DNA of 64,000 nucleotides from Syncephalastrum monosporum B8922 (lineage: Eukaryota; Mucoromycota; Mucoromycetes; Mucorales; Syncephalastraceae), in assembly GCA_000697355.1 (NCBI GenBank), contig JNEN01001253.1, positions 1 to 64,000 of the forward strand. Direction: 5' to 3'. The translations under genes and the position numbers were made by a program. Positions within the stretch are counted from its first letter, which is position 1. Each line of letters opens with the position of its first letter. The notes below the pieces were generated by a model. The model had not been told where the DNA came from and ran no database searches. It was given only the letters and a program-made list of their open reading frames with translations. Shown piece after piece: positions 9,601 to 20,921 of this stretch.

Positions 9601-10900
9601 AAGGGAGTGACACCCGACAAGTTTGAGCTCGTCCTTATGGTGGATGCCGACACCAAGGTTTTGCCTGATGCACTAACCTACATGGTTGCTGCCATGGCCA
9701 ACGATATCACCATCATGGGCCTGTGCGGTGAAACACGTATCGCCAACAAGCGTGCCTCTTGTAAGCCCATATCCTTTCTTTCCACCCGCATCAAGCTTGA
9801 TACTGATACGTTCACTTTTAGGGGTCACCGCGATCCAAGTGTTCGAGTACTACATCTCGCATAATTATGCGAAGGCATTCGAGTCCTTGTTTGGTATCGT
9901 GACCTGCCTGCCGGGCTGCTTTAGCATGTACCGCATCAAGGCCCCCAAGAACGGCGCCTGGGTGCCTATCCTCGCGAACCCGGATATCATTCTCGAATAC
10001 AATCAGAATATTGTAACCACCCTCCATGCCAAGAACCTCTTGCTTCTCGGTGAGGATCGTTTCCTGTCCACGCTCATGCTTCGCACCTTCCCTCGGCGCC
10101 AAATGATGTACGTCCCGCAGGCGCGTTGCAAGACCGTCGTGCCCGACGAATTCAAGGTCCTCCTCTCACAGCGTCGTCGGTGGATCAACTCGACCGTGCA
10201 CAATTTAATGGAGCTCGTCCTGGTGTCGGATCTGTGTGGTATTGCCTGCCTGTCGATGCAGTTCTCGGTATTCGTCGATCTCATCGGTACGCTTGTGCTA
10301 CCTGCCGCCATTTGTTTGACCATCTACTTGATCGTCAGCACCGCCATCTCCAGTAACCCGCAGTGGCAGTCGCTCGCGCTTCTGGTTGCTATCCTCGGCT
10401 TGCCTGGTGTCTTGATTGCCATCACGTCCTTCAAGATAGTCTACATCGGGTGGATGATTGTCTACATTATCGCCCTGCCCATCTGGAACTTTATCTTACC
10501 CGTGTACTCTTACTGGCACTTTGACGACTTCTCGTGGGGCGCAACACGTGTCGTCGTCGGTGAAAAGAAGGACAAGGGACACGAAGATGGCGAAGGCAAG
10601 TTTGACTCTTCGAGACTGGTGATGAAGAAGTGGGAGGACTGGGAGGCCGAGCGCACTGGTTTGCCAAAACATGTGGGTGCGCGCAAGCTTGCTCTGCGAA
10701 CGCCGATGGACCCAGCTCCACCACTTCCTCCTTCAGCGACCCCTTCCGTGTATGGAGTCGAGAAACCAGTCGTGGCGACCCCTCCACCTGCTTCTGCGTC
10801 ACCCGTACCGTTTGGTGCTATGTTCAACAATCGACGCATGTTTACCCCTTCCCCACCTTCTACGTTGGCGATGCGTTCCACCAACAGCAACTCCCATTAG
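6649..10900 (+). CDS. Chitin synthase, division 2 (class IV / Chs3-like)
   Basis: Nine exons add up to exactly 1247 codons (1246 aa). Residues 1-290 are a disordered Pro/Gln/His/Ser-rich leader. Then comes [16 protein letters not shown] and QQAWREK, a hydrophobic segment ([15 protein letters not shown]), a long luminal or cytochrome-b5-like region, a second membrane segment ([20 protein letters not shown]) and the GT2 catalytic domain. The catalytic domain shows [23 protein letters not shown]-type, GEDRFLST and QRRRWINST motifs, followed by a C-terminal membrane block. QRRRW and EDR are the hallmark catalytic motifs of chitin synthases, which polymerise UDP-GlcNAc at the plasma membrane. There is no myosin motor domain, so it is class IV-like rather than class V/VII. 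I chose ATG 6649, although an in-frame ATG at 6577 exists inside the pyrimidine-rich leader. The C-terminal tail is Pro/Ser-rich. Confidence 0.93.
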
Positions 10901-11995
10901 CCTCCCATACTTTATAAGATCGTTTCTTTTGTATATTAGAACTTCTCCCATTATATTTCAAGATACCAGATTCCTTACACACGCAGTACGTATGGCTCCT
11001 CGTCTGTAGTTTGACTTGTATATGAATTCCATCGGCATGCGATCCATATTACGTATTTCTGAGTATGTACAGTTCTTCCATGACCAAGCATATAAGTACA
11101 AATGATGCCGAAAAAAAAAGGTATAACTATACTGGACTTCTGACGAGCAGATAGTGGTATGGATTGTAGAGATGTGAACAGAATACAATATTCACTGCGT
11201 CTGTCAAAAAATGAAGAAACGCTTCTCTTAGTACTATCTTCAGCTATTAGTTTGCGTATCCATGGGAATGTAGTTTAAGCTCTATGTCACCCATTACTGC
11301 GCTCCCGTTGTCTACGATGTATGCGGTAATTACCTGATTAAAATGTGCTATGTAGGTATTTGCGCTATGGATTCCTCCTGTTAATAATCTTCGCTTATTC
11401 ATAACTTATCTGTTCAAATGTATATAGTGTTCGACCAAATTGGAGTGAGGCTATATCTACATAAATATATATCATATACGATGGGAGCTCTCGACATGTC
11501 AAACACTTTCGGTCACCTGTTACCAACTGTCGACTCCACAACCCAAACTAGTTCAGAGTGGCGGTGGAATGCATCAAAAGCCATAGCTCTAAGTATCTCT
11601 CCATGTAGACCGCCTCATAGACGATACCACTTTGTGCTCTTTAGTGAGTCTGCACTTCGTGACATGGCGAGGGAATGCTTCACTATCCATAGTTTTTGTA
11701 GATACTTCTATATAATTTGGCTGGTTATCTTTTTCGATTGCTCGAAGAGTGCAATTTAGTACCTATTATTTTACTCACGGCAGTACTATAAATCAACACG
11801 ACGAGGTTCTATCTAGGGGTACAATATGCCTTAAATAGGTCGATCAGTAAGAGGGCCAAGCCGGACTCAGCCTTTGGATAGTGTATAAATGCATTTGCAT
11901 TTTAAGCTCCGGGTTTATGGATAAGGGAAGGAAGGCTGAAGAGTGGCCTACTTATTGTTATTACTTCTGTAGTATTAGGGAATAAGCAGGCAGGA
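10901..11995. other. Intergenic region
   Basis: About 1.1 kb of AT-leaning DNA between the chitin synthase stop and the WDR48 start. It should hold the 3' end signals of the former and the promoter of the latter. Only short frames are present and I find no repeat, RNA gene or clear TATA box near the WDR48 start. Confidence 0.6.
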
Positions 11996-14900
11996 ATGAA
12001 GGGCGCTGCTCGACGCAAAGTCTCGTATGTGGTCGATGCTTGCGAAACACAGCATGCACACCGTCTCGGCGTCAACTCCTTGGCGATTGACCCAAACAAT
12101 GCCGTCCTCTATTCCGCAGGCAGGGACGGTGTTGTCGCTGGCTGGAATCTCCACATTCAACCAGATTCGAACGAGACCAGCAAGGTACCCCGTTTTCTAT
12201 GCCAGTATTTGCCTTTCTCACGCTTGCATAGCCTCCCCATGCCACATCGCGCATGTTTTCACAGCTCCATACTGACTGGGTCAACGACATTTGCCTCGCT
12301 CACAACAACACTTGCCGTAAGGAGCAACGACCCAACCACGCTCGATAATTTTAACTTTGCCATAGTCGTCACTGCCTCGTCGGATCGCACCATCAAGGCT
12401 TGGCATGATGCTAATGAAGCAGCCCACACGGTTGGGTGGCACACGGATTATGTAAAGTGTCTTGCCTCCGCCGACGGCCCGGGGTGGGTTGCCTCCGCGG
12501 GTTTTGACAAGCGCATTAAGCTATGGGATATTGAGCGCTGCGAGGCTCTGTTGACGATGGGTGCTAAACAGGAGGATGAAGGTATACGACGAGAAACTGC
12601 GTAGAGAACCTGCGTCTAATGGTGAAGTTCGACCTAACTTTCTTTCAGGTGGACACACGAGTTCAAAAGCATCTATTTATGCGATGGCCACCAATCCCAG
12701 CGGGAGTCTCATTGCCACTGGGTCGCCCGAGAAAGTCGTTCGTCTCTGGGATCCTCGCTCAGGAAAACATATCGGCAAACTGACAGGACACACCGACAAT
12801 ATCCGCGCCCTTTTGCTAAGTCATGACGGCACTCATGTACGTGTGTCTGTTTTCTTCTATCTCGAGCATATCAGCTGAGCTATTATCTATCTCCATGACG
12901 ACCCAGATTCTTTCCGGTTCTTCGGATTCAACCATCAAGCTTTGGTCGGTCAAGGCCCAGCGGTGTCTATCCACTTATGAGACCCACGTCGACTCCGTCT
13001 GGGCACTTTACTCGGATGATCCTGAACTGAGAACCTTCTACGCTGGCTCGCGCGACGGTATGGTGACCCGAACCGAGATTTCGGGTCAGGAAGAAGATGG
13101 CGAGAGTGAATGTATAGGCCTGTTCAAGGAAGACACCGGTGTGACCAAGGCAAGACAGGATGCTTCCGTCCCGTATTTTTTCCTTACCGTGTCTCTAGAT
13201 TGCTGTTTTGAATGATACCTACGTCTGGACCGCGACATCCTCCTCAAGTATACGTCGATGGGTAAGCCGTTCGTCAGTCAGCGAATGGGAACGTCTGACA
13301 TTGTGCATATAGCTTTCGGTACCACCACGCGAAGCACGCCCTGTCCTGAAACGATCCCAGTACAATGCCGATATTCCCATCTCAGCTGTCGCCAAACTTC
13401 CTGCACCCTCCAGATTGGCTGCACACCATGCACACCAGCTACAGGAACCCTACTTGGGCAGTGATAATCTGACGCTTTATGCAGGTTCTGTCATGTCGAT
13501 CCCCATCAGCTACCAGGACGACGACATCCCCTCGGCAGAATCATTGCTACCCCTCAGAACCGTACCGGATGGCATAATTGAAGGTAATTACATGCACTTT
13601 ATCTAGAACAGAGTTGGCTGAACGCTGCATAGGGAAACCGGGTATTGCAAGTCATGTGGTATTGCAGAGCAGGCGGCATGTTCTAACGCAAGATACGAAT
13701 GGTGAAGTGGCTTTATGGGATCTCGTTAACGTAAGTTTCTGAAAATGGAGTGTAATGCGACTTAACGCCTTCTCTAGTGTGTCCGTATCAAAGAGTTCGG
13801 GAAGCAAGAGATTGAGACAGTGGTCAAGGATATGAAAAGTATGGAAAGTAATCCACCATGGTGCTCTGTGGACACCAAGATTGGGGTAAGTGATCTGGGA
13901 GCAGGACATTCTTCTGGTTTCTAAGTAGTTTTAGGCTATCACGGTGCAACTCGATGGGTTCACTTGTTTCGACTGTGAAATGTACGCGGATGAGGCCAAC
14001 CTACCTAGCACATATGATATCCGTGAAGATCAAAGACGTAAGTAAATAATAGGTTTATAAACAAGCGTACTTATGAGATGTATGTATCACAAGTCAACGT
14101 CGGCAAATGGGTGCTGGTCCATCTTTTCGCCAACTTTATTGCAGCTATCAGTAAACGCCACGGACCCCCGCACGCATCCGTCGAGATTCATCGTCCAGCA
14201 GGGGCGTCCCAGCGGCCGCCTCTGACGTCCATCACCACACAAGCCAACGGGCCTTACCCACACCATGACAAAGAAGACGAACCTCCTTTTGATGCATCCT
14301 CTACGAGTCCCAACATTTACAACGGACCGTTTACCGCGCCTCCTACCACACAACCTCAATCCGATTATTTTTCAGGCACACATCATGCTGACGATGACAA
14401 AGACCAAGAAGATGGAGCTGTCATGTCACCTTCGCTCGAGTCACCAACCACGCCCAATGACAACCTTATCAATCGCTTTAAGCACTGGTCGGTTAAATCG
14501 AGCAAGAGCCCGAAATCACCAACATCCGACAGCCAGCCGGAAGAGGACGGGAACGCACAGGACGAAGCACTCCCGCCCGCAAAGTTCACGCCGCCCAACG
14601 TGAATGACTATCCGCCCCTTGAGATACCACCTTCCACGACGGTGATCCTCGCCGAGGAGAGCGCTGAGGCTTCTACAGGCATGGACTTGTACCGAGGCAC
14701 GGTCGCTAGCCTCGGCCGGGACGCGAATATGGTCAGCAAAATCGCACCTTCGTGGCTCCTCACGTTTTTGTACACCAGCAAGACCCCCAACAAGGAGACG
14801 GTCAAACTCACGTTTGCTCTCAAGCCGCATCCCGGGTCAAAGTTACCAGACCTTCCTGGAGGGTAAATCAGAATACAGGCCTCTATGCGAAACGGTCGTT

Positions 14901-15150
14901 TTTAATCGTTATTTACAATAGACCCAACAATCGGTTACTGGCGAACCGCGTCCTGCGCGTCCGAAAGCTCGTGCAGTATGTGGCCGAGAAGCTGGAGCTG
15001 CCGCCGGACGAGGCAGACGAGCTTGAGCTCCTGTGCGGCGAAACAGTCTTGGCAAGCACCATGACCCTCGCGAGTATCAAGCAGCATATCATGAAAACAG
15101 GGGGCGACGTGATCTTGTCATATCGGTATAAAGTAATAAAGCAACACTAG
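11996..15150 (+). CDS. WDR48: WDR48/UAF1-like WD40 protein, deubiquitinase activator
   Basis: The N-terminus ([55 protein letters not shown]) and the following WD repeats ([47 protein letters not shown]) match WDR48/UAF1 and fission-yeast Bun107. A Pro/Ser-rich linker (~14160-14570) follows, then the C-terminal SUMO-like part (DUF3337): [61 protein letters not shown]. Family members bind and activate USP1/12/46-type ubiquitin proteases. There are many short introns; the one at 13150-13198 is GC-AG (GCAAG donor). The stop codon lies 2 bp from the stop of the convergent BTB gene, so the two 3' UTRs must overlap. Confidence 0.9.
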
Positions 15151-15152
15151 TT

Positions 15153-18100
15153 TCAAGACGCAGACGTGTGCAAGACAATTGCCATGCTTTCGCAGAACGC
15201 GGTCAGTTCGCGCGCATCTTGTTCTTGGCCGACCATGAGTTGGAAAGTCTCGGTCTTGCACACATCCAATAAGCGTCCGATCAGGGCGCGGACGGAGAGG
15301 TACAGCATGGGCTGGAAGGGCCACGTGTCTGAGGTAATGCCGGCGTCGGATGCAGTACGGTCGCGGCATTGGCGAAACAGGTGCAGTGCGCCGTTCAGAC
15401 ATGCGGCGTCGACCTCGGGTGGATGCGCAAGCTGCGCCCTAATCCACGCCTCGCAGAGCCTGCGCACGCTATCGCTTCCAAAACGGTCAGCGACCAGAAG
15501 CAGATCGACGGCCTCGGACCAAGTCGTGGGTAGGGTATGGGCAGCTGCGCTCGTGCAGAACAAGGCGAGGCTTTCTTGGTTAACGTCCTCGAGTAAGATG
15601 ACTTCCGACCTCGATTCGGCATACCGGCCGCTTAGCAGTGCGCCAAAGTAGGCTGAGCTCTGAAGCAGAGCATCTACATCGGCTGTGATGGGATGGTCAG
15701 CGTCACGCGTGATGAGTTGCACGGTTCGCGTAGGAGACGATGGTATCCGCGGAGGTGGAGGGGCTTCCAACAGGTCGCTCTCATCGAGGCGTTTCAGAGC
15801 TGTTTGTCCCAGACACTGGATGGCTTGCGCTGCCGAATGACGCCGTGACCAAAACTCAACAGGTTCATCTTCGCTCCCCTCGACCATGAGGTCAAACACG
15901 AGCATATGGCAGAGCACACCAAACACGCTCTGCCGATTATGTACGATGCTCGGCGAAGTAAGGCCCAAAGTGTGCGCCCACTCCGTTGGTTCGGTGCAGC
16001 ATGCGTATGCCACTGCGACCGCCGCGAGCTCGCGTAGCTTGATGGCTGTATCGTCGTGGAAATGAAACAGCCGGTCGAATTGGGCCAAGGATGTGTGCAG
16101 GTCCTTACCGAGGGTCTCGCGCCACCGGGCCTCGGGTGCATTGGGTCGGATCTTAACGAGGGGTTCAAACACGTGTGTGAGCGCATTGTGGAGAATCACA
16201 AGCTGTGTGTTGTCGTTGGCAGAAAGCATGCGGAGCAGACCGCGGTAGAGCACATAGCTGCTTGTCTGGCCTTGCGACACGGGATGGTGGGAAAGCGGGG
16301 GCGACTGGATGGATTCGCGGTCACTTGTGCTAATACATGTCTCGTCGAGCGAGACACCCTGGTGGTGCTGTTCCTGGGACGTCTGCTCTGGCGGAGGATG
16401 CGTATGCGTTCCATTGGCATCTGAGGGCCAGGCACGCCACAGTGCGACAAGCAACTCGCTCAGTGCCTGCACCCTTGTCTTGTTGGGCAAAATCTGGAGC
16501 GCACACTCCCGCAGGATGGTGAAATGCTCGAGGGTATCGATCGCCATTGTGATTAAACGACCGTCGTTCGAAAAATCCAAGCGAGATGTAGGTATCAGAA
16601 CAGTCAAAACCGCGGGCAGGACGGAAAGGCGTTCGGAGCGTAGTGTGAAGTAAGCGCGCCAGGGGGCGGGACTGATGGGGTCCCATGAGAGCCATTGCTC
16701 CAAGGCAGAGGTATCGAATTTGAAAGCCAATACGACAGCTAGGCAGTTCTCCATCACGTGTTTCCAACTCGTCTGTATCTGTGTCGGGCGTATTGCGCCT
16801 GACATGAAGCGCATCACGACGGTGATGATTTCGTGCTGTTCGAGCAGCCGAGACCGCACAAACGCCATGGATTCGGCGAGGTAGGCGACCAGACCCATCA
16901 GCGACGTGTACACTTGAAGGAGCGCAGGGTGTTGATCCAGAATTTTGTCGGTAGGGATGCGTTCTAGTGATAACAAGTCGAGCACACCCATTTTCACGAT
17001 ACGTTCGCGAGCGCGCGGGTGACGCGAAATGGTGCGCAAGCCCGTCAGACTGCGGTGGGCTTTGGCGAGAGTCTTGTGCTCGTACTGTGGGCAGGTCAGC
17101 GCCTCATTCACGTGCTGGATGATGGGGACGTAAAGCTGTGTATCCAGATCGGCGTTGGCCGTCGCAAACACCTCCGTCGCTTCCTCGTAATGGAGGAAAA
17201 AGGCCATGAGCTTCTGGAGGCGGCCTGCGAGGGCAGGCGCATCTGGAGGGAGGGACGTGGCAAGGGGAATGAGACACAGGGCGGTCTGGACTGCGTTTTG
17301 ATGCATAAAACTATGGGATGCTTGCTGAACGTGGTGCATGAAGCACTCGAGAAGAACAACCCACATGGATTCGTGCGTGAAGAGGCGCGTGATGCGGTCG
17401 CTATCAAAGTAGATTTCGTCGCATGCGAAGCGAGAGATCACGTCTGGGCTTCCGATACGCGCGCAGTTCTCGGCGGAGCAGTAAACATTGGCGAGCATGA
17501 AGTTGAGGAGATCGCGTGTGATGCCATTGACATAGGCCTGTCGCGTGCTGGATGCGTCATGGGCGATACTCAGTGCGACACGGGCGAGCTGCTTGATGAG
17601 GAGCGCTATGGATATCGAATAAGTACAAGACGGAAACGAGAACGAGGTGATAGACCTACCATGGGAGTGATCTGCCTCTTGGGGCGCCTCGTTGGCGTTC
17701 TGATCGGTGAAGAGGGTCATTTCTTTGATCAGTAGTGAGCGCCAGGCATAGACGACCTTGTCCGAGGCCAGGTGGTGAGCTGCTTGAGGCGATAAGGATG
17801 CGCACAGCTGAATGACGTTGGTAAGGGCCAAGAGTGACTTCTTCCCGTCGGAGCCTTCTGCGACAACAAAGTGATTGCATGCAGCTTCCCAGGCGTGTAC
17901 GAGGGGCACGACGTTGACGGAACTAGCAAACGCAATTGCCTTGGGTTTATGCGATGGAGATGACTTGGCAAAGCGCAAGAGCGAGTCCAGCAGGCGCGTA
18001 GGTTTATCATCCTCGTAATTATCCATCACCAGCGATGCCAGCGTCCAAAAGGCATCGTTCTCCACAAGATCAGGCGCAAAAGGGTGCGCGAGGAGCGCCT

Positions 18101-18578
18101 TGAGACAAGCAGAGCGGGCGGGCGGACTGGCAACCGCCCATTCAAGCAGGTGGGTCAGGCCATGCTTTTGGCGGACGTCGGCCAGCACAGCCGAGCGCTG
18201 GCAGTGCGTGACGAGCGTGTAGACCCAGCGTGCTGCGGCTTGTATGGTATGGACGACGCTGTCTTGCCGCGTAGGCGTCTGGTTGAGCTGGTCGAGCACG
18301 TACTTGTTGCACGCGCGGAAAGACTTGAGCCGCACAATAGCGTCTTGGAAGGTGCAGTGCGCCAGTATCGTATGCAGACACCGCACAAGCCGCCGTGCAG
18401 GCCACTGCTGCGTCGGCGACTTGGCATGCGAAAGAGCACGTCGGAAGAGGCGATCAATAGTGGGTGCATCCGCACGACGCAATTGCTCCTGGGTCTGAGC
18501 TGTTGCCTCAGGCGAGTTGCACGCTGCATGGTACACACTCGTCAGACTCAAGCCTGCAGGGCGTGTGGATTCGGACAT
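15153..18578 (-). CDS. Large helical-repeat protein with C-terminal BTB/POZ domain
   Basis: One frame of 1141 codons starts with ATG 18578. Most of it is helical, Leu/Ala-rich and resembles armadillo/HEAT-like solenoids, with recurrent blocks such as LTHLLEWAVASPPARSACLKA. Residues ~945-1050 look like a BTB/POZ fold: VQLITRDADHPITADVDALL, SSAYFGALLSGRYAES, LLEDVNQESLALF, AVDLLLVADRFGSDSVRRLC. BTB proteins often serve as Cullin-3 substrate adaptors; that role is inferred. Within the frame, 17606-17659 has perfect intron borders (GTAGGT...CCATAG on the minus strand) and is 54 nt long with no stop. The mature protein may therefore have 1123 residues, or both forms may exist. The exact biological role is unknown. 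Confidence 0.82.
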   Translation of the reverse strand: MSESTRPAGLSLTSVYHAACNSPEATAQTQEQLRRADAPTIDRLFRRALSHAKSPTQQWPARRLVRCLHTILAHCTFQDAIVRLKSFRACNKYVLDQLNQTPTRQDSVVHTIQAAARWVYTLVTHCQRSAVLADVRQKHGLTHLLEWAVASPPARSACLKALLAHPFAPDLVENDAFWTLASLVMDNYEDDKPTRLLDSLLRFAKSSPSHKPKAIAFASSVNVVPLVHAWEAACNHFVVAEGSDGKKSLLALTNVIQLCASLSPQAAHHLASDKVVYAWRSLLIKEMTLFTDQNANEAPQEADHSHGRSITSFSFPSCTYSISIALLIKQLARVALSIAHDASSTRQAYVNGITRDLLNFMLANVYCSAENCARIGSPDVISRFACDEIYFDSDRITRLFTHESMWVVLLECFMHHVQQASHSFMHQNAVQTALCLIPLATSLPPDAPALAGRLQKLMAFFLHYEEATEVFATANADLDTQLYVPIIQHVNEALTCPQYEHKTLAKAHRSLTGLRTISRHPRARERIVKMGVLDLLSLERIPTDKILDQHPALLQVYTSLMGLVAYLAESMAFVRSRLLEQHEIITVVMRFMSGAIRPTQIQTSWKHVMENCLAVVLAFKFDTSALEQWLSWDPISPAPWRAYFTLRSERLSVLPAVLTVLIPTSRLDFSNDGRLITMAIDTLEHFTILRECALQILPNKTRVQALSELLVALWRAWPSDANGTHTHPPPEQTSQEQHHQGVSLDETCISTSDRESIQSPPLSHHPVSQGQTSSYVLYRGLLRMLSANDNTQLVILHNALTHVFEPLVKIRPNAPEARWRETLGKDLHTSLAQFDRLFHFHDDTAIKLRELAAVAVAYACCTEPTEWAHTLGLTSPSIVHNRQSVFGVLCHMLVFDLMVEGSEDEPVEFWSRRHSAAQAIQCLGQTALKRLDESDLLEAPPPPRIPSSPTRTVQLITRDADHPITADVDALLQSSAYFGALLSGRYAESRSEVILLEDVNQESLALFCTSAAAHTLPTTWSEAVDLLLVADRFGSDSVRRLCEAWIRAQLAHPPEVDAACLNGALHLFRQCRDRTASDAGITSDTWPFQPMLYLSVRALIGRLLDVCKTETFQLMVGQEQDARELTAFCESMAIVLHTSAS
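17606..17659 (-). other. 54-nt in-frame intron (possible exitron)
   Basis: On the minus strand, GTAGGT after codon H...G and CCATAG before CGCTCC give consensus splice sites. The length is divisible by three and there is no stop, so retention adds 18 residues and splicing removes them. The retained piece is Ser/Thr/Tyr-rich and interrupts a helical stretch, which favours real splicing. Confidence 0.65.
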
Positions 18579-20235
18579 GCAGTAATTGCAGTTAGCTTAT
18601 ATATGTGTGTGTTTTATCTTTCTATAACTAGAGGGTTGAATGAGACGTTGGATCGATGGAGGTGAATCAAGTGAGAATGTCGGTTTGAACGCACTGATAT
18701 TATTGAGTGGTCAGACAGGCGCAGTGCACTCTCCCCGAATGGATCTGATTCGAGCATATATCGTGTAAGGCCGCTCTGCACTGCACCTAATCCGACAACT
18801 ACGCTGCTATGCTATTTTGCTCCTTGCTACGCTTCTATGTTGAAGTGAAACCATTCTACCTATCGTACATACAGTCACATATTGATAGAGAATGCAATCG
18901 CATTACAACAGTAGCAGTAATTTAGACAGCCGAAATTCTCTGAAGACGGCGTGGATCTCTATCTATCACGCAAAGCATTACTACCTTCATTTTCGCGCCA
19001 ACTAACATACTGCATATATTAACTTCGACTTGTTAAATGAGAGAAGGAGACGAAGAAGTCGCACAGCCCTTCATTGAACTCTACTGTGGATCATATACAT
19101 GGAATATGGAGGCTGCCGTACACGCGACGTACCACATGTCAGCAGTTAGTAAATGGAAGAAAATTGTCGTCATCTGGGTAAGGGAACCTTTTATTGCTCT
19201 TTTTTTATTCTACTTTTAAGTATAAAGCATTATTCTTGCGTCTTTACCCACAGCCTCATAAGACACAGATATGTACCCTATGAGATCCGATCGCTAAACT
19301 AACATGTGTGCCCATCAGTACAAAAGACAAGAGAGGCTTATTATTAAAGGAGGCAAACTAAATATATTTTAGATATATATATATACATATGAAGAAGGGT
19401 AACGTACTAATAGCAGTCCATACGAACGAGAAGTGACATAATGTACGGTCTAACAAAGTCAAATGAACATTCGAAGATATCTAACTAGCTTGATGATAAT
19501 GTGCATATGCAACATTTTGTATCTTCCGTCCAGTGCATGTTTCTAAGATGTAGTAGAGAGTTACCTTTCAGAAAGGCCAAAGAACTAAAAAAGCCACTCT
19601 TTTAGGAGAAAATTGCCTACAAAGGCAAATTAGACAAAGCTTTAAAGGAGACTTCACTTCCTGAAAGAATTTATTGCGCACAACTTCCTTGCAACGACAG
19701 GAGACAGGGCGGAAGTCATGTACCCTCACATAGACGCACGTATGCGTATGCATGTTATTCATACCACTGACGATTATGATTGGTAAGCGATAGCCCGATA
19801 GCTCGCTATTACCTGTTCAGGACATGACGTGCACTCTTCTTACTTTATTTTTTAAAACTATAGTGAATCATGGGAAGCTATGAGAAGCATACAATCAAAT
19901 TCGTGTTGGCTTTTGTCCGGCATAGATTTAGTGTGAATATCAATGCGCTCTTGCGTTCACAGAGGCGGAGAGTTGTAAACAATTTGGTGTCCTCTTACAC
20001 GCCAAAAGCACGACACCGAAACATGAATACACATGGATACAGAGGTCACTTGTAGATGGAAACTACGTTAAAAGAATTATCGAGGCAGTTGTCCAATACA
20101 TAAATGTGGCAATCAAGAAATGCCGGTGCTTGTGTGACTTAAAATGGGTTATCCTGTGCCAAACCGACCAATCACGAGACCGCGCGTTGCTGGCTTGCTC
20201 TCGCTCTTTATCACTTTTCCATTCCTTGCTCGCAG
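18579..20235. other. Intergenic region
   Basis: About 1.65 kb between the BTB gene start and the OST4 leader. Only short, unconvincing frames are present. A TA-dinucleotide stretch lies near 19373-19389. A CCAAT box (GACCAATCAC, about 20167) and a pyrimidine-rich tract lead into the OST4 transcript. No tRNA or mobile element was seen. Confidence 0.55.
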
Positions 20236-20280
20236 GTACGTGGTCGTGCTTCTGACAATCGTCGTTATATTCATTATAAG
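20236..20280 (+). other. Putative 5' UTR intron of OST4
   Basis: GCAG|GTACGT at 20236 and ATAAG at 20280 delimit a 45-nt segment with a branch-like CTGACAA. It ends 5 nt before the OST4 ATG. Short leader introns are common in highly expressed fungal genes. No transcript evidence is available. Confidence 0.4.
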
Positions 20281-20285
20281 ACAAG

Positions 20286-20402
20286 ATGACCGATACCCAA
20301 CTCGCCTTTATTGCCAATTCGCTCGGGGTGATGACCATGATTCTGATTGTGGTGTACCACTACGTGGCTGTGAACGATCGCTCGGCTGTCAAGTCCAACT
20401 AA
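20286..20402 (+). CDS. OST4: OST4, oligosaccharyltransferase small subunit
   Basis: A 38-codon gene. The product starts MTDTQLAFIANSLG, continues through a hydrophobic helix (VMTMILIVVYHYVAVN) and ends in a short polar tail. Length, single-helix topology and the pattern QLAxxANxLGV...VVYHYVAVN fit OST4 (36-40 aa in yeast and animals). OST4 is the one-helix subunit of the ER oligosaccharyltransferase that holds the Ost3/6 subunit to Stt3. The ATG is the only one in frame and directly follows a probable leader intron. There are no other OST genes nearby. Confidence 0.9.
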   Translation: MTDTQLAFIANSLGVMTMILIVVYHYVAVNDRSAVKSN

Positions 20403-20921
20403 GGCGTTTAATACAACACGGACGCGTGCACTGCTCATATCACGTAGTCTACACTCATATTATGTATGCATCCCATAAAATGCCAAGACTCTGTGTTCCT
20501 ATGTTCATGTGGATAGAGAGTGCGTGTATATACGTTTAAGTATATGTATATGAGATTGTGTAGGTGTAGGTGTATGAGTATGTCTATGTGTATGTGTTGG
20601 TGTATGTGTTGGTGTATGTGTATTATGTGTATATGTGGTCGGATATAGAAAGGAGGAGAACAAAAGGGAAAGGGAAGGGGCATGTAAACTTGTCTATATC
20701 TATCAAACATAGTAAATCACACCTCTTTTTCTCTTTCTTTCTTCTTATTTTTTCATTTCTTATATTCCCACCGGATCGGTATAGACAAGAAAAGAAAAAG
20801 AACGAAGCTCCTTAATTTCAGCAACACGGCCGCAATTCGTCCCGCCCCTCTCGACCCTGAATGACCCATTGGCTCTCCTCACCCCCATCCAAAAGCGACG
20901 AACTATCAATAACATATCACC
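20403..20921. other. Intergenic region with GT-rich microsatellite
   Basis: This holds the OST4 3' end and the promoter of the stress-family gene. Positions ~20556-20642 are a G/T-rich purine-pyrimidine tract built of GTGTATGTGTTG-like units, a simple repeat. Confidence 0.6.

Noticed and set aside
15118..18665. Plus-strand ORFs (up to 238 codons) under the BTB gene
   Set aside because: They are antisense shadows of a 1141-codon frame with a clear BTB domain.
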